Shown: positions 44,722-52,633 of the stretch, piece after piece
How the letters are laid out: every line of letters begins with the position of its first letter
How positions within the stretch are numbered: position 1 is the first letter of the stretch
Assembly (NCBI GenBank): GCA_029907205.1
Contig: JARYMI010000004.1
Coordinates: 1-64,000 of the forward strand
Source: Clostridiales bacterium
Lineage (GTDB): Bacteria > Acidobacteriota > Aminicenantia > Aminicenantales > UBA8522
Reading direction: 5' to 3'
Length of the DNA stretch: 64,000 bases
Notes under the pieces: generated by a model
Databases searched by the model: none
The model's input: the letters and a program-made list of their open reading frames with translations, nothing else
Told to the model about the DNA's origin: nothing
Translations under genes and position numbers: made by a program

Positions 44722-45615
44722 TCATCCTAAAAGCTCCGCCGCTTTCCTCGGAATCTCCGAGATGGACTCGACGACATGGGCTCCGGCTTCTCGCAACCTC
44801 CTGACTTTCGTCTCGTAGGAGCCGCGCGAGCCCTCAACGATCGCTCCCGCATGAGAAAACCGCGTCCCGCTCTTGGCCGCCTTGCCGCCGATGTAAGCGA
44901 TGAGCGGCTTGGTGAATTTTCCCGCCTCCATAAGGTCGGCCACTCGCTCTTCTTGAGTCGTTCCGATCTCGCCAAACATGACGGCGAGTTTGGTCTCAGG
45001 GTCCTGCTCGAAAAGCTCCATGACCTCGGGATGGGAAAGGCCGACGATGGCGTCTCCTCCGACATGGATGATCGTGCTCTGGCCGACGCCCGCGCAAGTG
45101 AGATAATAGGAAATGGCCGAGGTCATGCCGCCGCTCCGGGAGCTCACGCCGACAGGCCCCGGCTTGAACCATTCCCTGGCCCGCTCTGCGCGGCCGCCGA
45201 TCATGCCGAGGACCGCCTGGCCCGGGCTGACCAAGCCGAGGGTGTTGGGACCGACAAAGCGGGCTCCTCTCTCGCCTGCCCTGGCGGCAATCTCGAGGAC
45301 GTCATGAATGGGAACGCGGTCGGGAACGATAACGAGGAGTTTCACGCCGGCCTCGATGGCCTCGAGAGCAGCATTCTTGACTAAGGCCGCCGGAACGAAA
45401 ATTACGGCGGCGTCGATGGGCCCCGCCTTCTCCCATGCCTGAGCCACCGAATCGAAGACGGGAATGCCGTAGACATCCTGACCTCCCCGGCCGGGCGTCA
45501 CACCAGCAACGAGCACCGTCCCGTAGTCCTTCATCAACTGAGCCCGGACCATCCCCTCGCGGCCGGTAATGCCCTGGATGATCACCCGTGTCGTCTTATT
45601 CACCAGGATGGCCAT
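44722..45615 (-). CDS. SucD-like CoA-ligase alpha subunit (succinyl- or citryl-CoA synthetase)
   Basis: This 297-residue protein (ATG at 45615 with GGGAGAGG just upstream) has the SucD layout: an N-terminal CoA-binding Rossmann domain with a VIIQGITGREG start, then a ligase domain with the phospho-His loop FSHAGAIVEGSRGS near 246-259. It is a normal length for succinyl-CoA synthetase alpha. Its neighbour is the citryl-CoA lyase-like gene, so it may be the small subunit of a citryl-CoA synthetase rather than of the TCA-cycle enzyme. The 5' extension to 45651 is less likely. Confidence 0.88.
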   Translation of the reverse strand: MAILVNKTTRVIIQGITGREGMVRAQLMKDYGTVLVAGVTPGRGGQDVYGIPVFDSVAQAWEKAGPIDAAVIFVPAALVKNAALEAIEAGVKLLVIVPDRVPIHDVLEIAARAGERGARFVGPNTLGLVSPGQAVLGMIGGRAERAREWFKPGPVGVSSRSGGMTSAISYYLTCAGVGQSTIIHVGGDAIVGLSHPEVMELFEQDPETKLAVMFGEIGTTQEERVADLMEAGKFTKPLIAYIGGKAAKSGTRFSHAGAIVEGSRGSYETKVRRLREAGAHVVESISEIPRKAAELLG

Positions 45616-45768
45616 GTCCTCTCCCCTTTGAATTTGGGGGACGCCATACATAATACACTAAACCGCCTCCCATCCTTGATCCTGAGGACGACGTCTTTTC
45701 GGCACGGATTACAGAAAATTCCGGTTATTCTGAAACTTTTTGTCATCGCGCATCGTCTTAGTTTTTCT

Positions 45769-45806
45769 ATAATTCCTACAAATTCTATAGATATAATAGG
45801 AATTAT
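45769..45806. promoter_or_regulatory. AT-rich dyad between the SucC-type and SucD-type genes
   Basis: ATAATTCCT (45769-45777) and AGGAATTAT (45798-45806) are a perfect 9-bp inverted repeat with a 20-bp spacer in the 202-bp gap. It could be an operator for an internal promoter or a leader structure. Confidence 0.45.
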
Positions 45807-45817
45807 CCGCATCGCCC

Positions 45818-47383
45818 TCATCCGTCGCCTCCGCCAGCGATGATTTTTTCCCGGTATTCCTTAAGCCCGGGAATCGGAAGATGGATGACGATGGCGTCTT
45901 GTTCATGGAAGGTGCAGAAGATTTCGCAGGCCAGGCACTCGGTGCATTTCCCGCGCCTGACATCCTCAACCGGCATGGCCAACACAGGCTTTCCCTCCTC
46001 GAGCTTCAGGATCTTGGCGGCACAGGCTTCAATGCAACCTTTCGTCTTGCAGGCAGCGCATTTTCCGTGGTCGATGGACAACCGACCTGTCAACGTATCG
46101 AAAACATAAGCGATTGTGGGAATAGACGGCTCGATGACCGGATTCACCTCATGGCTCAAGGTCGGACTTTTGGCGACAAGCTCCTCCAGCCTGCTCGCGC
46201 AGAACTCCGGTGAGTCGTCGCGGCCGTAACCTTCGACAGCCCCGGGAATGCCCTTGAGATAAGCCTGAAGGATCTCGATCGCTTTCTCTTCGAAATTCCC
46301 GCCCAACCGGATAACCGCCGGGATGGATAAATTTTCCTCGTTGAAAGCCTTGACGAACCCTCGGGCTGAATGGTACTGCTCCTGGCTGGCGACGCCCGAG
46401 CCCGAGGCAAAATACCCCTTGATTCCCGGCTGGGAGAGGATGATTTTGGCGGCCCGGTAGACTTTGCTCGCCGGCGGGTTGCCGCTCGTGTCGCAGTAGT
46501 TGGCCAGCTTGAACCCGCGCCTGAGCACAGCGTCCATGGACATCATCGACCCTCCGCCACCGGCGCCGTGGAAGCCGATGTATTTCTCGGCCTCGGCCAC
46601 ATTCTCGACCATCTGGAAGAAATAGAAAGTGCCCCGGTAATCCTTCTCTTCAACCCGGTAGGCGATTTTTTCGAGCTCGGTCGGTGGCCGGTCGAATTCC
46701 CGGGCGACCTCGATACCTAACTCAGGATGCCTGAAGACAGCGTAATCATCGACGACGATGTGGCAGTCGGCCGCAAAGACGGCGCCGTCCTCTGTCAGGA
46801 CAAGAGGGTTAATCTCTGCCGAACGGGCATCGCTCGACCTGACAACCCTGTAAAGCCGGGTGAAGAGGTCAGCCAGCTTCACAAGAGTGTTCCCGCCAAT
46901 CCCAGCCTGGATGACCATGTTCCTGGCTTCATACTCGGAAAAGCCCCTGAGAACGTCGATCGGCTGCTGCGCAACTTTCTCAGGGTGGAGCCGGGCAATC
47001 TCCTCGATACCCGTCCCGCCGGCAGGACTGAAGACGAGGAGCGGCTGCTTCAGGCCGTCATCCAGCACAAGCCCGGCAAAATACTCGGCCTTGATGGTCA
47101 GCTTCTCCTCGACCAAGACTTTATCGACGACAAAATTGCCTACCTTCATTCCTAAGAGCTGGCTCGCTTTCTCCTCGGCTTCAGCCGGCGTGGCTGCAAA
47201 TTTAATCCCGCCCAGCTTTGCTCTCCCCGTCACCCACACCTGGATCTTGAGGACGACAGGGCGGCCGATTTTTTCGGCAATCCGGCGAGCTTCCTCAGAA
47301 GTCGAAGCGACCCCGCCCTCAGGGACAGGGATTCCGCCCTGCTTGAGAAGCGTCTTGCTCTGGTATTCAAAAAGCCTGGCCAT
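45818..47383 (-). CDS. SucC-like ATP-grasp CoA-ligase subunit fused to a two-cluster ferredoxin domain
   Basis: This 521-residue protein has an ATP-grasp domain (1-230) and a SucC-like ligase domain (about 260-410) with a GFHGAGGGGSMMSMDA loop. After these a ferredoxin-like domain is fused: Cys442, 445, 450 and 454 and Cys480, 483, 486 and 490 can hold two [4Fe-4S] clusters. Ordinary SucC ends at about 390-400 residues. The neighbours (SucD-like, citryl-CoA lyase-like, aconitase-like) suggest citryl-CoA synthetase; the clusters could link the ligase to electron transfer or sense redox state. This is the first gene of the cluster and has a promoter at 47412-47441. Confidence 0.85.
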   Translation of the reverse strand: MARLFEYQSKTLLKQGGIPVPEGGVASTSEEARRIAEKIGRPVVLKIQVWVTGRAKLGGIKFAATPAEAEEKASQLLGMKVGNFVVDKVLVEEKLTIKAEYFAGLVLDDGLKQPLLVFSPAGGTGIEEIARLHPEKVAQQPIDVLRGFSEYEARNMVIQAGIGGNTLVKLADLFTRLYRVVRSSDARSAEINPLVLTEDGAVFAADCHIVVDDYAVFRHPELGIEVAREFDRPPTELEKIAYRVEEKDYRGTFYFFQMVENVAEAEKYIGFHGAGGGGSMMSMDAVLRRGFKLANYCDTSGNPPASKVYRAAKIILSQPGIKGYFASGSGVASQEQYHSARGFVKAFNEENLSIPAVIRLGGNFEEKAIEILQAYLKGIPGAVEGYGRDDSPEFCASRLEELVAKSPTLSHEVNPVIEPSIPTIAYVFDTLTGRLSIDHGKCAACKTKGCIEACAAKILKLEEGKPVLAMPVEDVRRGKCTECLACEIFCTFHEQDAIVIHLPIPGLKEYREKIIAGGGDG

Positions 47384-47411
47384 TCTCGCTCGTTCCTTTG
47401 TGGGTTATATT

Positions 47412-47441
47412 ATATTATGGAAGAAGGGAAAACAAAGTCAA
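47412..47441 (-). promoter_or_regulatory. Predicted promoter of the citryl-CoA/isomerase cluster
   Basis: On the minus strand TTGACT (47436-47441) and TAATAT (47412-47417) are 18 bp apart, followed by further TATA-like repeats and the AAAGGAACG site before the ATG at 47383. Confidence 0.45.
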
Positions 47442-47543
47442 CGGGAACCGCGTCCAGAAAGAACCAAGATCAAGAGAGGACGATTTGTTCTCTCCCCTGC
47501 TTGATAATGAATCTCTTGGGTCTATCAGCCTGTCATAACCTGC

Positions 47544-47939
47544 CTACTCCAGCCAGATTTTGACCGTCTCGTCGTCCTCATAGACTTCGATGAGGGCCAT
47601 CGGACCCATCGCCTTGAGCTCCTTGAACACGGCCGCGATGTCGATGTCGCAGCCGCTCTCTTTCATCCGCAGGTGCTTGTTGTCGGCGCAACGCAGGAAA
47701 ATCTCGACGATGGCGATGGGCATGGTCACCTTAGCCTTGTCCTTGCCCGTTTTGTTATCGGTGACGAGAATTTTGAACCACTTGACATCCTTGCCAGCAG
47801 CTTCGAAGGCGGGGTTTTCCTTGACGGCCTTTTTGATGGCCTGAAGGTCATCCCGGCTGTCTGCCCGTAAAAAATAGGGCCCCAGCAAAAAGGCCACTGT
47901 CATAACGACCAAGATTGCTGTTGATGCTTTTTTCATCAT
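47544..47939 (-). CDS. Small exported protein with a LiaX/YvlB-like SHOCT-type domain
   Basis: This 131-residue protein (ATG at 47939 with GGAGG just upstream; ATG 47936 is also possible) has a signal peptide and then a single domain. That domain has a KILVTDN strand, an AKVTMPIAIVEIFLRC strand-helix, and a C-terminal LIEVYEDDETVKIWLE strand pair. The pattern resembles the SHOCT-like domain of LiaX/YvlB proteins. The upstream gene ends with the same domain, so they are related. It is the last gene of an ECF sigma operon. Confidence 0.65.
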   Translation of the reverse strand: MMKKASTAILVVMTVAFLLGPYFLRADSRDDLQAIKKAVKENPAFEAAGKDVKWFKILVTDNKTGKDKAKVTMPIAIVEIFLRCADNKHLRMKESGCDIDIAAVFKELKAMGPMALIEVYEDDETVKIWLE

Positions 47940-47962
47940 TGTCCTCCTCGCTATTGAAATTT

Positions 47963-48814
47963 TCATTCGCGGTCGATCCAGATTTTGATCGTCCTATCTT
48001 TTTCCCTGATTTCTATGATGCTTCCCCTTGTTTCGGTCAGCTCATCGATGATTTTGTCCAGGTCATATCCTTCGGACCTCAAGGCTGACCTGTCTTTCTC
48101 CGGGATGGCGCTCAGTGCCAGGTCGGCCAGGGCCCAGGGGATGTTGATAGAAAGCTCCGGCTCCTTCTGGCCTTCGACATAAACCCGTATTTTCAAAATC
48201 CTGACTCTTCTCTCTTCCTTCCCCCGCTCCACTTCCCTGAGCGCATCCGGGGAGATGCGGAGCAGGGCGATCTTGGCGCGGTCTTGGAGGTCAAGGTCTT
48301 TTTCCTGGGCGATAATCTCCTTGAGAACCGGGATCGCACGGGAGGCAGCCTGCTTGTCTTTCACCAGGCTCAGCTTGAAAGCGGCATAGTACCGGATGAC
48401 CCGGTTGGAGCTCTGCAGCCTCGTTTCTATTTTTTCCCTGTGTTGTTTTTTCTCTCCTTTGCTGTAAAGGTCATAAGCCAGGTCAATGATAGAGGTCTCG
48501 GCTTCCTCGACCAGGCTGGGGTTTCTGTCCTTACAGCCCAGATAATCTTCGTAGGCGGTCAGGGCTTCTATCTGCTTTGCTCTCCGTTTACCGAGGCACT
48601 TGGCGCGATAAAAAATCGCCTGGCAGGCCAGCGGGCTGGAAGGGTAATCCTGGAGGAATGCTTCCAGTTTCTTTTGGGCCTCTTCCCATTTCTCGTCAAA
48701 CAGGAGAATCTTGGCCTCCTGGAAAATCTTTTCCTCTGGTGAGGGCTGGGCCCCTCCCCAAACCCAGAGGAGGGCGGCCAACATTATCCCTAGAAATAAG
48801 GCAGTTTTTCTCAC
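47963..48814 (-). CDS. Exported TPR/HEAT-type protein with a C-terminal LiaX/YvlB-like domain
   Basis: This 283-residue protein has a signal peptide (about 1-22), a helical-repeat region of TPR type (about 25-190: KIFQEAKILLFDEKWEEAQKK, then further helices) and a C-terminal domain of about 75 residues. That last domain has ILKIRVYVEG, INIPWALADLALS and a final IIEIREKDRTIKIWIDRE, matching the layout of the next gene's domain. It follows the anti-sigma gene by 1 bp. A role in sensing or answering envelope stress is inferred from the operon. Confidence 0.72.
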   Translation of the reverse strand: MRKTALFLGIMLAALLWVWGGAQPSPEEKIFQEAKILLFDEKWEEAQKKLEAFLQDYPSSPLACQAIFYRAKCLGKRRAKQIEALTAYEDYLGCKDRNPSLVEEAETSIIDLAYDLYSKGEKKQHREKIETRLQSSNRVIRYYAAFKLSLVKDKQAASRAIPVLKEIIAQEKDLDLQDRAKIALLRISPDALREVERGKEERRVRILKIRVYVEGQKEPELSINIPWALADLALSAIPEKDRSALRSEGYDLDKIIDELTETRGSIIEIREKDRTIKIWIDRE

Positions 48815-48815
48815 C

Positions 48816-49613
48816 TCAGACCTCGCTTTTTTGGAGTTCTTTTTTAAGCAGTCTTATTTTTAAAAGAAGACTTCTGTCTTCAATCAGGTTCTGGATCTCC
48901 TGGCGTTCGGCTTCGGTCAGGCCTTCGCTCACGGCAGCCAGCTCGTAGAAAAGAAGCTCAATCTGGTCACAGATATCTTTGGCTTTGGCCATCTGGGCTT
49001 TCTCCAACTGAAGGTTGAGGAATTTCTTCTTGGAGAGAAGCTCTCTGGCTTTCGCCGCAACCGCTTCATTCAGCCGGAATTTTCCGTCCGCAGCAGATGA
49101 TTGGGCGAACTCAAGAAGTACGGCCTGGCTTTTTTCCAGGTAGTCGAGCGTCTCCCGCCTGGCAATCTCCAGGTCCACCCGGTCGAGAAACTCCTTGGAA
49201 GCAAAGAGGGACGCGACTCCCCCGTTTTCCGACGTGCGTCCTCTGAAAACGAACCAGGCAGCCACAGCCCCGACCAGGATTCCCAAAAGAAGTCCGGCCA
49301 CGACAGGCTTGAGCTTAGGCGAGAACAGCCAGAATTTCTCCCGTTCCGGGAGAGTTCGGGGCCGCTTCCTCTTGTCCCAGGCCGAAGCCACGATTTTCTC
49401 AGACATCTCGTCCCAATCAATAGAAGCCATGACCTTGTCGAACTCGGGTTTTAGAGCATCCGCGCTCTGGAGCGTCCGCTGGAAAAGTTCGAGTTCAGCG
49501 CGGCAGGCGGCACACTGCTCAATATGGCGTATGACCTGCTCTCTTTCGCGGCCCTCAAGCTCTCCGCTCTGAAAAGCCGCCATGTTTTTTCTCGCTTGTC
49601 GGCATTCTTTCAT
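48816..49613 (-). CDS. Anti-sigma factor with zinc-finger domain
   Basis: This 265-residue protein has an N-terminal zinc-binding anti-sigma domain: His in IRHIEQCAACRAE with an HxxxCxxC pattern near 30-37. A single membrane helix (about 105-125: VAGLLLGILVGAVAAWFVF) follows, then a long helical extracytoplasmic domain. It would hold the ECF sigma factor at the membrane until a signal arrives. Its start overlaps the sigma gene stop by 4 bp, a coupling usual for cognate pairs. Confidence 0.85.
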   Translation of the reverse strand: MKECRQARKNMAAFQSGELEGREREQVIRHIEQCAACRAELELFQRTLQSADALKPEFDKVMASIDWDEMSEKIVASAWDKRKRPRTLPEREKFWLFSPKLKPVVAGLLLGILVGAVAAWFVFRGRTSENGGVASLFASKEFLDRVDLEIARRETLDYLEKSQAVLLEFAQSSAADGKFRLNEAVAAKARELLSKKKFLNLQLEKAQMAKAKDICDQIELLFYELAAVSEGLTEAERQEIQNLIEDRSLLLKIRLLKKELQKSEV

Positions 49614-50191
49614 GGTTGCATCCCCAATTGCGGGCTCAGCAATTTTTTCATGTTCTGGACCGCCTTAAAATGGAGGGACTTCACCGTCCCTATGGATATA
49701 TCGAGAATTTCGGCGATCTCTTTATAATGAAGCCCGTTATAGTGTTTCATAACAAAAACAAGCCGTTGCCTTTCCCCAAGCTTATCAAGGCATCGAGAAA
49801 ACGCTTGGCGCAAATCAGAATTCAAACCGGGCGATGCTGCCGCCCCTGAAGCCGGGTCGAGCTCATCGACGCTCTTCTCAACCTCCATCTCCCGCCGCCG
49901 GCTGTAGTGCTTCCGGTAATAGTCGATGGACAGGTTTTTGGCGATTTGCAGCAACCAGACTTGGAAATTTCCTTCCGTGTCAACAGTGTCGAATTTCTGA
50001 TAGAGCCTCATGAAAGTTTCCTGAACGATATCGAGGGCGTCTTCGCGGTTCCGGAGAAAAGAATAGGCCATCTGAAAGACCTTTTGCTGGTAGAGGCGAA
50101 CAACGGTTTTGAAGGCGTCTCTGTCGCCGTCCTTGGCTTTTTCGAGAAGAATCCAGAGGTCATCATGCGTCGTCTCTTTTATCCTGTCCAT
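49610..50191 (-). CDS. ECF-type RNA polymerase sigma factor
   Basis: This 193-residue sigma factor has region 2 (about 25-92, with EDALDIVQETFMRLYQKF and an IAKNLSIDYYRKH stretch) and region 4 (about 130-185, with LHYKEIAEILDISIGTVKS as the helix-turn-helix). The downstream gene encodes its likely anti-sigma factor. The two exported proteins after that are probable members of its regulon. The 229-bp gap before the RRM gene, where a self-regulated promoter would be expected, shows no box I can assign with confidence. Confidence 0.92.
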   Translation of the reverse strand: MDRIKETTHDDLWILLEKAKDGDRDAFKTVVRLYQQKVFQMAYSFLRNREDALDIVQETFMRLYQKFDTVDTEGNFQVWLLQIAKNLSIDYYRKHYSRRREMEVEKSVDELDPASGAAASPGLNSDLRQAFSRCLDKLGERQRLVFVMKHYNGLHYKEIAEILDISIGTVKSLHFKAVQNMKKLLSPQLGMQP

Positions 50192-50420
50192 GCGATGGCG
50201 CTTTTCCCCAGCCGCTTAGAGAAACCCGACGTCTTACTCCTGCCAGGTTAATTTTTCCGTGCTCATTCAGAAGCCTCATGGTCTACTACGGGCGCTTTTC
50301 AGAAAAGGTTCACCCTGGCCGCAAAAAAGCCGCGGCGAAAAGGTTTTACGCAAAAAGCCCCCTTTCGTCTCAAGCCCTCGAGAACGGGCCTCAATGAATT
50401 CTTAAAAGACGGTATCTATT

Positions 50421-50705
50421 TTAAAACTTGCGGAAGTCTCTGCGCTCTCCTCCCCGGCTTTCTCGTCTTTCTGTTCGAGGCCTGGCATCGTTGACGATAA
50501 TCTTCCGGCCGTCAAACTCTGTGCCGTTGAGCTTGGCCTTGGCGTCCTGGGCCGATTCCGGGGTAGCCATCTCGACAAAGCCAAAACCGCGTCCCTGGAG
50601 GATGTTGACTGAATTCACTTCTCCGAACTGGGAAAAAAGGTCTTTCAGCTTCTCCTCTGTGGTCCTGTAGTTGAGGTTACCCACATACAATTTTGAAGCA
50701 GACAT
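50421..50705 (-). CDS. RRM-domain RNA-binding protein
   Basis: This 94-residue protein is a single RNA recognition motif: RNP2 LYVGNL near residues 6-11 and RNP1 GRGFGFVEM near 39-47, followed by an Arg-rich tail (RPRTERRESRGGERR). It has the standard length of bacterial RRM proteins of the Rbp type. These bind single-stranded RNA and are often cold- or stress-related; the ligand is unknown. The AGGAGG site lies 8 bp before the ATG. Confidence 0.92.
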   Translation of the reverse strand: MSASKLYVGNLNYRTTEEKLKDLFSQFGEVNSVNILQGRGFGFVEMATPESAQDAKAKLNGTEFDGRKIIVNDARPRTERRESRGGERRDFRKF

Positions 50706-50917
50706 ACAAAAAACCTCCTTGCACCTCCATCGCCATTCCAGTCTTTTTTCGGCTGGACAAAGCGATCAAAGTCACTCAATTCTTTCATATCCCAGAAAAG
50801 AAATCAAGGCCCTTTTCCGTTCTATGGAAGGCTATCCCAGGCCGGGCATTTCTGGTATATTCATATTCGCCCTTAAACTCCAGGGCGAGAATTCCGTAAC
50901 AGGACTGTGGAGGAGAA

Positions 50918-52633
50918 ATGAGAAAAGGCAATTATGTCCTCATCATTGTCCTCATCTTCATTTTTCTGATAACCGCCACGATCTTCGCTTTTCTTTATTA
51001 CGAATTCAGAAGACCGCCGGCCGTCAAGGCGAATTCTTATCTTGAGATCGACCTCACCGGGCCGGTCCATGAGTTTGCCGAACCAGAGTTCTGGACCAAT
51101 TATTTCCTGGGAATCAGGCCTCTCTCCATCCACGACCTCTGGCAGAACATCCGCAAGGCCAAGGCCCACAGCCGCGTCCGCTGCCTTCTCCTGCGAATCG
51201 GCTATCTCGAATGCGATTGGGCCAAGGCCAGTGAAATTCGCGAGGCTGTTCTTGATTTTAAAAAATCAGGGAAGAAAGCCTACGCCTACGTCGAGGAAGC
51301 GCCTGAGTTCGATAAAGAATATTATCTGGCCACGGCCTGCGACCGGATTGTTCTCCACCCCCTGGGCTGGCTGGGTGTCAACGGGATTGGCGGCTGGGTG
51401 CCGTTCGTTAAGAAAGGGCTTGGAAAGCTGGGGGTCGAGGTCGAAGTCGAACATGTCGAAGAATACAAAACGGCCTACAACATGTTCACAGAGGAAGAAT
51501 TCACCCCGGCCCACCGGACGATGATGGAATCCCTGTACGGCGACATCTTCGGCCAGTATGTCCGGGCGGTGGCCGAGGCGAGGAAGAAGACCGAGGAAGA
51601 GGTCAGACAACTCATCGACCAAGGCCTTTTCCAGGGCGAAAAAGCCCTCCAGGCGGGCCTCGTCGATGATCTCCTCTATCAAGACGAACTGGAGAAGCTC
51701 CTCCTTGAGAAAGAGAAAAAACTCGAGCGAATCAAGCTTAGCGAGTACGATAAGGTCAGTCTGTCTTCTGTCGGCTTGGGCAAGGGAAGAAAGGTGGCCC
51801 TTATCTATGCGATGGGACCGATCCACAGCGGAGAGGGCTACTATCAGACCATTGGCGGCAGGACGCTATCCCGCTGGATTCGCCGGGCCCGTGAAGACCG
51901 GAGCGTTGCTGCGATCGTTCTCCGCGTTGACAGCCCCGGAGGGTCGGCCGTCGCCTCTGATGTCATCTGGAGGGAGGTCGCCCTGGCCAAGAAGGAAAAG
52001 CCTGTCGTCGTCTCCATGTCCGACCTGGCGGGGTCAGGGGGTTACTGGATCTCCATGGCGGCCAACAAAATCGTCGCCCAGCCTCAGACATTGACCGGCT
52101 CCATCGGCGTCCTTTCGGGCAAAGTCAATATGTCCGCCTTCTACGAAAAAATGGGCATCACCGCCGAAAAGTTGACCTACGGAAAGAGGGCCGACCTCTT
52201 CACGACTTTTCGAGGGCTGACGCCTGAGGAAAAAGAATTCCTGAAAAAAGAAATCCTGTGGATCTACGACCGCTTCCTGTCCAAGGCTGCCGAGGGCCGC
52301 AACCTCTCCAAGGAAGATGTGGACAAAGTAAGCCGGGGAAGAGTATGGACGGGCAGTCAGGCCAAAGAGATAGGCCTCGTTGATGAGGTCGGCGGAATCA
52401 CCAAGGCCATCGAGCTGGCCAAGAAGCTGGCCGGAATTCCCCTCGATGAAGACGTCCGTTTGATCATCTGGCCGAAGAAAATCTCGTTTTTCGCCTCTCT
52501 ATTCGGCAGGAAAGAGGCCAAGATCAGCCATCCTCTCCTCAGCCCCGACATGGAAAAGCTCCTGCTTATTTTCCGCGTCCTTGAAAAAGAAAAACCCTGG
52601 GCTATTATGCCCCTCTGGCATCCAACTGATTAA
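50918..52633 (+). CDS. sppA: Signal peptide peptidase SppA, long (67-kDa) type
   Basis: This 571-residue membrane-anchored serine protease has an N-terminal helix (about 6-28) and two tandem S49 domains, as in the E. coli long form. The nucleophile is probably Ser373 in AGSGGYW, and Lys165 or Lys166 in VPFVKKGL is the likely general base from the first domain. It degrades cleaved signal peptides in the membrane. GGAGGAG precedes the ATG. Its stop codon shares the bases TTAA with the stop of the convergent helicase gene. Confidence 0.93.
   Translation: MRKGNYVLIIVLIFIFLITATIFAFLYYEFRRPPAVKANSYLEIDLTGPVHEFAEPEFWTNYFLGIRPLSIHDLWQNIRKAKAHSRVRCLLLRIGYLECDWAKASEIREAVLDFKKSGKKAYAYVEEAPEFDKEYYLATACDRIVLHPLGWLGVNGIGGWVPFVKKGLGKLGVEVEVEHVEEYKTAYNMFTEEEFTPAHRTMMESLYGDIFGQYVRAVAEARKKTEEEVRQLIDQGLFQGEKALQAGLVDDLLYQDELEKLLLEKEKKLERIKLSEYDKVSLSSVGLGKGRKVALIYAMGPIHSGEGYYQTIGGRTLSRWIRRAREDRSVAAIVLRVDSPGGSAVASDVIWREVALAKKEKPVVVSMSDLAGSGGYWISMAANKIVAQPQTLTGSIGVLSGKVNMSAFYEKMGITAEKLTYGKRADLFTTFRGLTPEEKEFLKKEILWIYDRFLSKAAEGRNLSKEDVDKVSRGRVWTGSQAKEIGLVDEVGGITKAIELAKKLAGIPLDEDVRLIIWPKKISFFASLFGRKEAKISHPLLSPDMEKLLLIFRVLEKEKPWAIMPLWHPTD

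Noticed and set aside
45600-45821. 73-codon frame between the SucD-type and SucC-type genes with a CNPC motif
   Set aside because: It overlaps the SucD start and the dyad, has no ribosome binding site, and its composition looks like translated intergenic sequence.
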